Shown: one piece after another, positions 41,178-53,402 of the stretch | Layout: every line of letters starts with the position of its first letter | Position numbering within the stretch: the stretch's first letter is position 1 | From: Aquatica leii | Lineage: Eukaryota; Arthropoda; Insecta; Coleoptera; Lampyridae | Assembly: GCA_035610365.1 (NCBI GenBank) | Contig: CM069438.1 | Coordinates: 48,108,837 to 48,172,836 of the forward strand | Direction of reading: 5' to 3' | Length of the DNA stretch: 64,000 nt | Notes under the pieces: model-generated | The model's database searches: none | The model's input: the letters and a program-made list of their open reading frames with translations, nothing else | What the model was told of the DNA's origin: nothing | Translations under genes and position numbers: made by a program

Positions 41178-43690
41178 GCTGCTTATTACTCTGTTTCGGA
41201 CCTAAACTTGTGTATTGTGGTTATCGCCAGCAAACGCGGCTAGACGATCGACGTGGACTACTTTTACCTTGCTTTAAGGTGGTTTTCGCATGCGATATAT
41301 AACGTCATTAAAACGCTGCACGACTTCATAAGGGCCCTTCCATTGCCCTTGCAGCTTCGGCGACAAACCACGTTTTCTTTGAGAATTATACAACCAGACC
41401 ATGTCGCCAGGTTAAAACCCACCATTTTGTGCCTTGACGTCATATCTAATCTTCATTTTGTCGCTGGCAATTTGTGTGTTTTTACGGATCTCCTCATGTA
41501 CTTCGTCTAGCCTCTTGGTTAGATTGCTGACGTAATTTTTTCCAGCAACTTCTTCTTCCGATCTTCGTCCAAATTGAAGGTCGCATGGCAGTCGTATTTA
41601 GCAACCGAACATCACACAAGATGGTGTTTGGTCTGTGTTTTCGTGAACAGATGATTGGTATGCCATTAGAAAAATGTGCAAGTACTGATTGCAGTCTCTT
41701 TGGTGTTCGGACACTACTTTGGCTAAGTATTTTCCCATTGTCCGATTCATCCGTTCAACCATGCCATCAGATTGAGGATAGAGAGGCGTCGTACGAGTTT
41801 TCTTAATTCCTAACAGTCGGCAAACTTCTTAAAACAGCCCAGACTCAAAGTTGCGACCTTGATCGGAGTGTAATTCCAAAGGAACTCCAAACCGGCAGAA
41901 AAACTCTTTTACTAATAAGTCTGCGACTGTAGCTGCTTCTTGATTGGGTATGGCGTAAGCCTACGTCCATTTCGTGAAATAATCCATCGCCACTAGAATG
42001 TATTTATTTCCCGAATCGGATTCTGGGAACGACCCCGCTCTTTCCAAAGGGCTTCCTTCGTTGTATTGCTTTATGGGTGCTTTGCGCTTTCTCGCTGGAC
42101 TATTTCCTAATGCGCAAACCGTGCACTTACGGCACCATTTTATGACGTCCTTTTTGCAGTTCATCCAGTAGAATCGTTCTCGCACTTTACCTAATGTCTT
42201 CTTAATGCCAAAGTGTCCTCCTGATGTCCCATCGTGGAGATCCTTCAACACTTCTGACACCCTGCTCTTCGGCACTACTAACTGTGGTCTGTTTCCCGTG
42301 TCCTCGGCACTTTCTAGGGATCGCTTAAGAAGACCGTCTTCTAATATCAAAGAGTCTTACTGCGCCCAGTACGCTTTGATGTTTCTGCTCAAAGCACACA
42401 CTTCTTCCCAGGTTGGTCGTCGGCCGTTTTCTTTCCAGTCCAGTAGTAGTCTTATTTCAGGATCGTTTTCTTGTTCGCGACGTAACTGCTTAGGTTCGCA
42501 CTCATCATCAACTATAGCAGTTTTCCGAAAGCATTCAACTTTTTCTTGCAGTCGCGAACAATGGCTGCAGTCCGCTGGACATGGTCTTCTAGACAAGGCA
42601 TCAGCGTTCCGATGACTGCTTCTGGCAAAGTGTTCTGTGTTAAAGTCATACTCTTGCAGTCTCTCGATCTATCTTTCCACTTGTCCTTCCGTGGGCGTGG
42701 TGTGTTCTCGGTAAAAATTTTTGTCTATACAAATATTTGTAGAAATGTTCGATGGACTTGACGACTGCTAACAGCTCCTTCCGAGTCACGCAATAATTTC
42801 TTTCTGGCCTGGACAAAACCTTGCTAAAATACGCGATAACTTTTTCTTGTCCATCTTGAACCTGCGAAAGGATCGCGCTCATGACCAGATTGCTTGCGTC
42901 AGTATCCAAAACAAATTTTCCATCTTTTCTTGGATAACTCAAAATCGGAGAAGTGACTAGGGCCTGTTTTAGTTGAGGAAAAAGATTTTCGCAGTTTTCA
43001 TTTCATCTAAATTCTGCTCTTTCTTCCGTCAGTTTTGTCAAAGGTTTGGCAATATCGACAAATCCGGGTACAAATCGTCTATAATAGGTGCACAACTCAA
43101 GGAAACTTTGGACTTGATGTTTGTCGATTGGTCTTGGCCATGCTTGCACTGCTAGGATTTTGTCTGGGTTAGCTTTTACTCCATCTCTATATACGACGTG
43201 GCCAAGGTATAGCACTGCCTTCTTATATACGTAGCACTTCTTTGGGCTCAGTTTGAGGTTAGCCCCACGCTGTCGCTGGAACACTTTCTTCAAGTTCTTC
43301 AAGTGTTCTTCAATACAATCTTCCAACCACGATCACGTCGTCTAGGTAAACCAAGCACGTCTTCCAACACAATCCGCGCAAGATGGTCTCCATCAAACGC
43401 TCGAATGTTGCAGGAACGTTACACAAGCCAAAGGGCATCACAGTGAACTGCCACAAACTAGATTCAATCGTAAAAGCTGTTTTTTCACGATCCTTGGGTA
43501 CCAATTCTACCTGCCAGTATCCACTCCTGGTGATGTCTTCTCGTTTTCCAATAACATGTCCGAACGATTGATGGTCTTTGTCGCTCTAGTGTCAACTAGT
43601 AACTAAACACTTCTTCCATTGATCTTGCCATTAAGATAAATGCTATACAATTGCTCCCTTGGCGACGCCATTTGAATGGTAATCTCCGGG
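41167..43690 (-). pseudogene. Gypsy pol: protease, partial RT, RNase H, integrase
   Basis: The protease motif is LLVDTRAT (about 43600). RT starts abruptly at GYWQVELVPKDREKTAF (about 43525): the first roughly 130 residues of RT are missing, so protease is fused to mid-RT. The catalytic YLDD is in LVYLDDVIVVG (about 43330). RNase H: FVLDTDASN (42915). The integrase has the HHCC region (GGHFGIKKTL...CRKCTVC, about 42230-42110), AMDYFTKW (first Asp), LHSDQGRNF (second Asp) and VERMNRTM (Glu). A short deletion removes part of the region before the first Asp. The C-terminus is GPYEVVQRF...VVHVDRLA. There are multiple frameshifts. Confidence 0.85.
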
Positions 43691-43778
43691 GCATGGCTCG
43701 TTGAAGTCGAATTTTGCCGTATTTGGTCGACCAGTTTTAGTTTTCCTGACGCTCCTCTAGTTTTCTATTGGACTTATT

Positions 43779-44927
43779 ACAACGTCGTCGTACGTGGCCA
43801 ACTTCTCCGCAGTTCCAACACGTCACTTCTCTTCCTCGAGCTACTTGTTCCCGAAATACACGTCGCACTATGTCTTCAATGCTTTCTTCTGAGTGCGAAG
43901 GTATTTCTGCAACATAACGGAGCTTATGGCTGTTTCGGTGCGACGCTTATTTCGCCGCCTCGAACTCCAAAGCATGGGTTAAAGCGTCATCCAACGGCTT
44001 CGGTCGAGCTAAACGAAGAGTCTGCTGCGTTTCGTTGTGTCGGAGGCCGTCTACAAAGGTTTGAATAGCCAACTGCTCTAAGAAGGTATCTGGCGCTGTA
44101 GAATACGCAAGCCGTGTTAGTTTGGCGATGTCAATCTTAAACTCTTGAAAACTTTCGGCAGCTATTTGATCCCGACTTTTAATTTGAGCCTGGTACACTT
44201 GTTGAAGATGAGCATCTTCATAACTCATTTCTAAACGTGAAATTAAAAATTTGTTATTTTCTTGTAGGTGGTCAGGAACAGTTTGCAAGATTCCAAGAGC
44301 TTCTCCACGTAAGGACACAATTCAAGACGTGACGTTCTGCTTGTTGCTCCAACCATTGACTGTAGCTGCGGCTTGAAACTACTTGTAGTTGACCATGGAA
44401 CTTTGCCATTAAAATATTGGCGGTACAACTTTAAACTTGTGTGTGGTTTCTTCCCGATGGTGCATTATTAAATCTTTACTCGTGACACTTCCTTCACCGT
44501 GACAATTCATTTGGGTCATTCTTTCTTCAAGCAGTTGTCTTCTTTTTCTCCATTTTTGTTCTAGCTTTTGTTCTAATTTGTCTTCTACTTCTTCTATTTT
44601 GTCATTCACAGATTCGCAAATTTCTTCTTTTAAATTTAACATATCTGCTTAGGTTTCTTCTTGAACAATTTTGATCTGATTTTCTGTGTTCGTTTGTATT
44701 TCTTTTTTTAAACGTCTTGAATTTTCCATCAATTTTTATTCTATTTTCTAGGTATTTTCAAATAATTTTTCTTCGATTTTCTAAGAATTTTCTTCCATTT
44801 TCTGCGAATTTTTGTGAAACTTTTCTTCCGTTTTTCTATTTATCGATTCTTGACCATTTTTTATTCATTCAAGAAATTCAAATAGTTTTGCATCTATTTT
44901 GGCTGCTTGCGAACGCGTCACCGGCAT
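43779..44927 (-). pseudogene. Gypsy gag with repetitive coiled coil and zinc knuckle
   Basis: It starts MPVTRSQAAKIDAKL at 44927, the usual opening of gag in this group. A long heptad-like, repeat-rich segment follows (units such as EKFHKNSQKMEENS and EEKLFENT), with several TAA/TAG codons that replace charged codons. The capsid-like block is 44318-43947 (QAQIKSRDQIAAESFQEFK...RLAYSTAP...). The zinc knuckle is 43820-43779, C-x2-C-x4-H-x4-C (CWNCGEVGHVRRRC). Many stops make it inactive. Confidence 0.8.
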
Positions 44928-44939
44928 AAATTTAGAAAG

Positions 44940-45510
44940 AAAGCGGTAGATTGTTCTGACAACTGAAGCTTATGTGCCAAATTATCTGTAATGAAGTTGT
45001 CCATTGATTCTGAATTAAGCAGACAACGGATTTTATGAACACGTCCTTCTTGGTCTTTCAATCAATATTTCAGCCGTAGACAATAACAAATTTTTTGTTA
45101 GAATGTCTGCTACATACCAGAGATAACGGATTTCCGAAAGTAAGAGGTGTTGCCAAAGAAGTACCCGACTCTTGGATTAAAGTTGCCGTTTCACAAAAAA
45201 AGTTTTTGTATCGGTTCTATGTTGACGCGGTCAACAATAATCTTAAAATTCTCGGCAATGAAGTACTTGACAAATTTTGAGAATGAGAATGTTTCTCAAA
45301 TAGCACCTCGGCTTGGGAACAAATATTCCATGCAAGTGTATTGAATTCAATAACTGTAATAACATCAGAAAGATCTACTTCAGCAACAACTAACTCCTTA
45401 TATATTTCAGCGTAATCATTTTTTTGTTTTGAGATATCCGCAATAGAAAAGTTATTTTTAGATCAAGAGGTAAAACCCTGTCTGTCAAAAAATTGAGTAA
45501 AGGATTCATA
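44940..45510 (-). pseudogene. BEL/Pao gag-protease fragment
   Basis: Minus-strand pieces: WNICSQAEVLFEKHSHSQN (gag region, about 45320-45265), LLSTAEILIE (about 45095), then KIRCLLNSESMDNFITDNLAHKL (about 45035-44970), the active-site region of BEL/Pao protease with the catalytic Asp replaced by Asn in LLNS. It ends where the Gypsy gag begins, so the Gypsy element was either inserted here or joined by deletion. Confidence 0.55.
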
Positions 45511-47885
45511 CTCGCGCGAGGTAACTAATAACCTACCTGCTTTTACCATTTGTAATTTTAGATTTGTAGTAATAACAATTTATTTTGACTTTGTCATTTT
45601 TGTGTAGTAACGAGTGCAATAATAGCAATAAGGCCGGCCGTGGAAGCCTTCGCTATTACATAAGCAATAAGTGTTGAAAATAAACGTAATAGAAAATTGC
45701 CAACGGCGTAAGTAATGAAAGCAAGCGAAAGCCAATTTAGCAATGAAAAACCGCAACAACATTTGTACAAAAGGAAAGAATTAAGCAATCGCTTATCTCT
45801 TTTGACCCTTGCATGCTTCTAATGGCGTCGTTGGCTGTAACCGCCCAAGACGCGGCGTTAGTAGCATATGTTACTCAAAATACTTTTACAACTTTTCTCT
45901 AGCCGCGTCTTAATACAGAAAGCTATTTAGCTACTTCAAACAATGACGTATATGGAGTAAAATAAAGAAATTAAAATTACATTGTTTCTTCCACGGCGAT
46001 TGTCTGTTCCTAGTTTTTTTAGAGTACAACAGCGATTTAAGAACCAAAAATAGTAAATAAATATTTAGATAAAATACTTCGTTGTTCCTAATTGAGATTC
46101 TTGAAAAATACAATAAGAGCGATTATTTATGGTATTATAGAAAAGCAGGATATTTGTGACAAGGAAAATACATTTTTTTTGTTTATTATACTAATGATAA
46201 TGGTGCCTTCCCCCTCTCCTAAAAAAGCGTAACGTATTAAAATTTAGTGACACATGAAGTTTGATTTATTTATTCTTACAAAAGTTATACCCGTTTTATT
46301 ATACACGAACCATTTAGTTGTTAATAAGTTTTTATAAGTGTGTTAGAAATTATTTAAAATATTTATAATAATATCTTTGACATTTTGAGTAAAAAGAGAT
46401 ATTAAAAACACAACTACTTAAAATGTGATTAAAACTTAAGAGTAATAGTCTTATATTCACAATGTTATTAATAGAATGTTACATAGGTGTAGTTTAAAAT
46501 ATAATTTCTTGAATAGCGTCGCGAACGGCCTCAAATGATTGCCGATCGCATTTGCAAACAAGCCGAGTTTACACTGCTAACTATTTCAATCGAACTAACC
46601 AAGGTGTCCCGTTTTTTCTTTAGTTGAGTGTACTATCTGCATTTAAAAAATTTTGACAATTGTTTATTTTTTTATGTTAAAATTTAAAATAAGTAACAGA
46701 AAAGTATTTTTTTTAAACGCACCACAAGCAAGATTTAATAAAAACTTGTTCTTTATTGTAAACTTTATTGGAGCTAAACAGCATACCCCACGCTCAATAC
46801 TAAGCAAAAATAGGTAGGAGTCTCATCTATAAAAATAGCTATTTTAATAAATTGCTCAAATCACTGAACTTGCGAAGCTATTGTAAGTAAGAAGTATGCA
46901 AATTTAACCCACATAAAAGAAATTTATTTGATGTCGAGAAGTATGTACGTTGGTGTCTGAGATGAGTAACTTTTTGCAAACAACAATAAAATATTACCAT
47001 ATCATGACAAGTAACATTTGAAAAATATGCTCCAGTTTGAAATAAGGTTATCGCTGTTTACTTTTACGCGAGATAAATACACCACGTCGTATTAGAAAAA
47101 AAAAATTAAATGAAAAATTTATCAACAGTACTAAATGATTTTTTTGTTCATTTTGTTCAAAACGAAAGTACCTGTTTTCCAACTTAGAAAATTGTGGATT
47201 TGATGTTAACATAGAAATGATATAAGTTTACAGTAAACGCATTAAAGTTAAAAGCATTACCATTAGCTAATGTATTTTATTGATTTTTTAAATAAAACCC
47301 AAAAGATATTAACACGGAAATAATTAATTCTAAATAAGGTAATCATTTTATTAATAGAAAAAAAAAACTTGGGATTTGCTGAAATATGTAACAAATTATA
47401 TTCTTCAGTTTTCTGCTGCAGTTGTTATGTTAAAAATATTTTGATGTGGTTTTCGTACTTTAAAAATTTTTACGTCATTTTTCATACTAACGTTCGATAA
47501 AAATATTTCCGATTAGTGCGTTAAAGAAGTTGCATGGGTGTGCTAGTGTTAGGCCCGGGGGTTTCTACATTTTAAGTATCTTAAATCATCCACGCTGATT
47601 TTGAATAAATAAATTGAGGTTTCGGATGTTGTTGTGAGAAATTCGCTGGGGTAAAAATGCATTTTCATTGTATAGCTCAATTTGATTTTTCTGTGTTATC
47701 ATTAGCATTATCATTTAGAATACCTGCACATGTTCTTTCATTCTGGATTTTGACACCCAATGGTTTTTGGAGATTGATAACGTATCGCCGTCCTTGAAAA
47801 AATCGTTGCTCTCAACAAAGGAAAGATTCTGTTAACATCACTATGATTTGACAACCCATCGCATGACAGACGTGAAATACGTCGT
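45511..47885. other. No gene recognised
   Basis: AT-rich, with only chance open stretches. A short GC-richer patch at 45630-45665 (GGCCGGCCGTGGAAGCCTTC) resembles the sequence near 22265-22285 next to Penelope copy D, so a scrap of that subfamily's 3' end may be present. Nothing else was recognised. Confidence 0.4.
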
Positions 47886-47889
47886 ATTG

Positions 47890-49710
47890 ATTACCTTCAA
47901 CAATCGCATTGACCAACTTGGTTCTTCGTATGAAATAGCTCTCAATCGTTTTACTTGCTGAAAAGGAAATTGTATAAAAATCCTCAACTTAAACAGTTAT
48001 ATTGCTAGTTCCTGCAAGAGTACTTTGACCTAGGTCATCTTACCGAGTTGCTACTGCGGAACAACCAAGGTCTCCATTTTCTACCTCACTATGGCGTAGT
48101 AAAACCAGAATTTGCAACCACAAAGTTGCGCGTTGTGTTTGACCGTCGTGCAAAAACTTTCTGTCAGATTTCTGGTCTAGTTGTGCAACGAGACTTTTTT
48201 TTCTTATCGTTGAATTTTCAGCAATACCGTGTCGCATTACGGCTGATTGCGAAAACATGTATAGGCAAGTTTGGTTAATGTCTGAGCAGAGAAGATTTCA
48301 AACTATTTTGTGACGGAGTAATCCCTCTGATGACATAACAATGTTGCAGTTAAACACTGTGACTTACAAGATGACAAACTCTTTCTATCTTGCTAGTTTG
48401 CAAAATTTGGTTCTAAACAATAAAACTTCATGTTCAGGATACTAAACGATTTCTACGTGGGCGATTTCATTTCTGGTGCTAATTTTACTTCGAAAGCCAA
48501 GACTGATTGCTAACGTCGCTAAAATATTGTCGCAAACAGGTTTTCCTTTGACGAAGCTTTTTTCTAATGGTCCTTCTGTACTTTCAAAACTTTCTCAACC
48601 GAACGTTGCATTAAGCTTTAGAAAAACTGAATCAAAGGTTTTGGGTATTCAATAGCATCCATATTCTGATGTTTTTCAGTACAAAACTTTCTTCTTTATT
48701 TCTTTTGGTAGCGTCACAAAACGCAAATTGTTGTCAACTATCTCGAAATTGTTCAACCTTTTAGGGCTGGTATCTCCTCTTATCATAACCGCCAAACTTA
48801 TCATGCAGGAAGTATGGAAACTGCAATTCAACTGGAAAGAGTCTATTTCTTTGTCACAAACTTCTACAATACGTGTTATCTATTAAAGCTCAGAATTACA
48901 TGGTTTTGGCGACGCTAGCACTCGAGTTCATGGAGCTTGCATCTACGTAAGTTTCGTTTTTCTAAATATTGTAAGAAACCATTTTTTTGTTCAAATTTTG
49001 CGTAGTTTCTCTCATATCAGTAACACTTCCTCATCTAAAATAGATTGACTCTAAGATAACGTTGAGCTGGATACAAGCAGCTCCAAATCGAATCAAAACT
49101 TTTGTAATTAACCACATTGCCTTAATTCATGTGTTACTTCATGGTGTTGATTGGTTTCATTGCAAAAGTGCCAACAATCTAGCAGATTTTGTATCTAGAG
49201 GTTGATCAGTTCATAACATATTTAACCAAAGGCTATGGTTTGAGAATCCCCGGTTTCTGAGATTATTTTCCTTCTCCGCCCGTTTCTTCAGATCTTGCAC
49301 TACCTGAGCTAAAATGCTCCAATGTTGCTCACATGGCTAGCTGCAGTAATAATTTCGCAGGTGAGATATTTTGCAAATTTTTCTCTTAACGGATCGTATC
49401 GTATGTCAAGCGTTTCATTAGTCCAGACGCTTCGGTTATTTTATCTGTTCGTAAACTTGATGACTCGGTATTTTCACTAACTAGACTGTGTCAACACGCT
49501 TGCTTTGTAAGCGAGATTAAGACACTAAATGCTTCAGGGAAACTCAAATATTCCCAACTGCAGCCTCTCAGCGTCTTCATCGACGAACACGAAATGCTTG
49601 AAGTTGGAGGTAATATTCGTTCAATCTGTCATTTCATAAGGCCCATCTCCTAGTACTACCTAAAGATCACTCATTCACTAAACTCATATTAACATACTAT
49701 TTGCAACGCC
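47890..49710 (+). pseudogene. BEL/Pao pol, segment 1 (RT, RNase H, start of integrase)
   Basis: Plus-strand blocks: RKLYKNPQLKQLY and FLQEYFDLGHLTELL (47960-48055), LHFLPHYGVVKPEFATTKLRVVFD (RT start, 48069-48140), MYRQVW and LNTVTYKM (palm, 48255-48380), FNLLGLVSPLIITAKLIMQEVW (48750-48820), ELHGFGDASTRVHGACIYV (RNase H, 48892-48950), VFIDEHEMLEVGGNIRSI (49580-49640). It is heavily decayed. It stops at 49710 where the young LTR element is inserted and resumes at 56862. Confidence 0.75.
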
Positions 49711-51383
49711 TGTTACAATATTTATTGTGATCTAATGGGGAAAGGTGGAGAAAGAAACAAGGAATGAAGAACAGTATCACTTCAAAGTAATCAACCAGAT
49801 GTTATCGCTTACCTTTTTGGCTAGCCTCGCCGCAGGTGGTCGTCGGGTTAAAGAAAATCCTAAGATACTTAATTAGTTCCGGTAAGCTGAATGCCCAAGT
49901 GCGCCACCTTCTCTCGAACTGTTATCCGCAGAAATTATGGTCTAGGGAAGAGAAAAGGAAAGCCTAGACTCGAAGTCTCCCCAAAAGAAAACATATGTAG
50001 TATTCACAATAATCATTTATTAAAAAAATGATTCACTATCTCCTTCCAACGGAAGCAACACAACTGCGACGGTTACGCCACTGGTAACTCCTGACAATTA
50101 TTTATATAACCCCACAGAGAAAAATTATTAAGCACAAATATCAATTACAAGTACACATAATAAGTAACAATAAATAGAGTTTGGAAGCCACACAAGCTAA
50201 GATCGTTTACGTAGCTAATAATTACCGCGGCTACGGTAGCGATGATTTACTAATTAAACGCGTTCCCGCTAATTAATCGTACAGTCTGGGGGACAACTTG
50301 ATCAAGCGTCATAAGACCGGTAAATAATAATCATCAATCTAAATATAGAGATACGGGTAACTCCCAAAATTCTACCTTTGATAAAATTTAATAATTACTG
50401 TAAGTGATTGAGAAGTTATTATAAATAATTGTAATGACTTGACCATTACACAGTTAAAAATATTGAAAGAATTATTGTATAAAATAATTATGAACTATCA
50501 TAAAGTTTGACGTTAGGTGATTTTAACATTTGAAAGAATTATTGTATAATAAGGTTATGAATTACAATAAAATTTGACGTTAGGTGATTTTAACATTTGA
50601 GAGAATTATTGTATCTAAGAAGGTTATGAATTACAATAAAATTTTACGTTAGGTGATATTAACTTAAATAAGAAAATAATTATACTCGACGTCGTCTCCC
50701 ACTTCCGCAATCATTTATATATAGTTATACGAGGATCGATCTTAGTTGAAATAGGTGATAAAATGGCGACACGAACACGATCTTTTGTTTCCTCATGCAC
50801 GCAGCGCGGCCGCTGCTAAACGAAGGCTACAGCGTCCGGTCGAAATAAGGTCGACAGCGAGACTCCCGCGACTCCAATATAAAGGTGTCATAAATACCTC
50901 GAATATCGTAGTAGTTTTCCTTACTTTCCCGAACATCCGAACTGGTTTAGCGCGTTCACCATTTCCCTTAGATTACAGATAAAAGCACACGCAGATCTAC
51001 CTCAGAACAACAGACGAAGACGTCCGAAGCGAAGATCGAGTATCCAGCATCCACTTTAATATCACCCGCAACGTAACAAGGACAGAAAAAGACCCAAAGA
51101 AAGAAGCCACTTTATGTGTCTGGCCGTCTACAAGACATAGTGCCGATTTTATTTGCACCGGAGGTTCAATCGGATTTATTTCCAAAAGGCTCACCTCTCC
51201 GATGTTCCCCTGTTGTAAACCGATCCACAAACAGCATAAAAATGAATATAATTCGTCGACGACTAACAACTTTCGCGCCTCCGTAGGCGTGATTTCGAAC
51301 TACGGTTCGAGGACACCGATGTTACGGTTAGTTGCCTAAACCTCAGGCGGATTTTGACTCGCAGTAGAAATTTACACGTTACA
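49711..51383 (-). repeat. 3' LTR of the young element
   Basis: On the minus strand it runs from TGTAACGTG (51383) to TTGTAACA (49711). It contains a TATA-like TATATATAAATG (50723-50712) and three tandem ~67-bp units (50462-50663). Confidence 0.9.
50462..50663. repeat. Three tandem ~67-bp units in the LTR
   Basis: Each unit has GAGAATTATTGTAT or a variant, TATGAATTACAATAAA and TTACGTTAGGTGAT. The same block is at 55936-56137 in the other LTR. Position upstream of the TATA-like site suggests an enhancer-type repeat; this is inference. Confidence 0.75.
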
Positions 51384-51395
51384 AATTCCCCCCTA
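51384..51395 (-). other. Polypurine tract of the young element
   Basis: Minus-strand TAGGGGGGAATT immediately precedes the 3' LTR start TGTAACG. This is the expected plus-strand primer site. Confidence 0.65.
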
Positions 51396-53400
51396 GCAAG
51401 AAGTGAGACCCACGGTCGAAATCAAATCCGAACGCAGCCGTAAAGAACTTAGAGTGGAACTTGCCATGAAGTTCGTTACCAACTAAACGCACATTGAAAA
51501 CCATAACCCAACCCAGGAACCAAAAACCACAGAAACCCAACCCGATAGATGAAGGAACAGAACCTTTCGAAGTTCCCTAAGATCAATCAAACCTAACTTG
51601 GACTAGAGATGCATACAGCAAAATGATACTGCCTGAGTAACCAAACTTCAAAGAACTTAGAAGGCCAATATCACGAAACTAACGTGCTCGTTAAAGCCAC
51701 CAAATAGTGATTCCGGGTACGAATAAAGAACGAGACGTTATTCCAAGTACGGAGCGACGATCCAAGACAACTAAGAGAAAAAAAGAAGAGGAGAAAAAGA
51801 CGGAAGTTTAGACTAGCGTCAAGGACCCAAAAGCCCTAAAGTCACAATGAAATCCCAACCCCAATCATTTAGCAAAACCTTGGAAGCAAATTCCAAAGAC
51901 AGTAATCTTTCAAAGAGAAGAGAAAAAAAAAAAAGAAGAAGAACCCACCTAAGCAACCCCAAGGACAAAAGCCCAGTATTAGTAATCCTAAGAGAAGGAA
52001 AGAAAGAAGTAGAAATAAGAAGAAGTCAGGATTATCTGTTGCTAATCGAACACTCGTAGATTATCAATTGTTGCGCTAGACTGTCACAATGAGACGTAGA
52101 AACCGATTAACGGAATAGAGTACTCCCAGAAAAACCAAAGCATAAGTGGCAGAAGAGATACCCTAAGAATGACTACACACATCCAAAGAAACCGACCAAG
52201 CGGGCGTACATATAGTACAGAAAAGCGGAGTGATAGTCTGCCTCAAGTTTCAGACCTACTCAACAATCAAATAACCCACTAAACCCAATCCAACAGCAGA
52301 AAGAAAACTAAGAAAGAAAGAAGAAGCATAGTTGCAGTGAACACTCCAGAAAACAAATTAGCAAAAGAAAAGAAGCAAGTGTCCAAGCAACCCAAGAGAA
52401 AAGAAAGTAAGAAAGAAGGACAGAAAGACAGAAGGAGAAAAGAGAGTACATGATGTTGTTGTACGGAACCAGCCTACTGCCAACCAAACCCGAAAGGCGA
52501 ACCTTTAGGAGAAAGAAGAAAGAAGGAAGATATGGCAGGTAGGTGATAAGTAATCAAGAAGAAAAAAATGAGAAGTAAGAAATACAAGAAAGGAAGAAAA
52601 GAGACAGACGGAGATAGATAAGGCTTGATGTAACTGCCTGATTCATTCTTCACCCCGTAGAAGAATGAAAAGAGAGACCACCCTACGGTGCCCAACCAAC
52701 CACCCGAAAGGCGTAAACCTTTAGGAGGAAGAAGAAGAAAGGAAGATATGTGGCATGTAGGTGATCAACCAATCAAGAAGAAGAAAAAAAATAAGAAGTA
52801 AGAAAAACAAGAAAGGCAGAAAAGAAACAGACGGAGAAAGCTAAGACAAGATGTAAATGTCTGAGTCGTTCTTCTCTCCGTAGAAGAAACGAAAGGGAGT
52901 GACCAGCCCTTCAATGCCCAACCAACCGCCCAAAAAAAAAAGAGAGGAGAAAAGAAGAGAAAAGATATCGTAGTTAGTCATAACCGAATGTGTCCCAAAT
53001 GCTGTCCCCAAAGTGAAAAGTTTATTTCCAGACTTTTATGCCGACAAGCGGAATAGGAAATCCCAAAAAAATAATCAAAATTTAACAGTAAGGCAGAGAA
53101 TCCTATAAGTGACATACCAATCCAAAAAAATGCCGACGAAGCGGGTACAACTATATACAATACGGAAGGGTAGTCTGTCCCGAAATAAGATGGTAAAGAA
53201 AGAAAACCAAAAGAAAATTGTTAAGCAACTTAATCCAAAGCACAGCAAATCAGTGGCAGCAAATTGGAAGAAGGCAAATGGATAGCATCCGAGTTACTAT
53301 AACCAAAATACCAACAAGATAATTAAAAGAGTACAATCAAAAGTCCAAATACACAAGCCAAACTAATAGCTAAAGTCAACAATCCAGAGTCAACAAGCGT
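51384..53400. repeat. Internal non-coding part of the young element, with tandem repeats
   Basis: The plus strand is very purine-rich (AAGAAAGAAGAAG-type). A ~220-bp unit containing CGAAAGGCG, AAGGAAGATATG, CAGACGGAGA and CCGTAGAAGAA occurs at 52482-52692 and 52693-52920, with a third start at 52921. A motif near 52200-52250 (AAGCGGG...TAGTCTGCC) recurs near 53128-53180. No protein-coding signal is seen here; in the parent element this interval would hold the rest of pol or a 3' non-coding region. Confidence 0.65.
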
Positions 53401-53402
53401 TG

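Larger units (their letters stand above)
40079..44927 (-). mobile_element. Ty3/Gypsy retrotransposon with a macrodomain-CCCH 3' region
   Basis: Order on the minus strand: gag (44927-43779), protease, RT (N-terminal part deleted), RNase H, integrase (to about 41167), macrodomain and CCCH zinc finger (to 40473), then a putative LTR (40478-40079). No 5' LTR was found; at 44940 the sequence changes to a BEL/Pao fragment. Several stops and frameshifts show that it is an inactive copy. Confidence 0.8.

Noticed and set aside
50755..51269. Open frames within the LTR (also at 56229-56743)
   Set aside because: Present only because both LTRs are near-identical. No domain, and they span the proposed promoter region.
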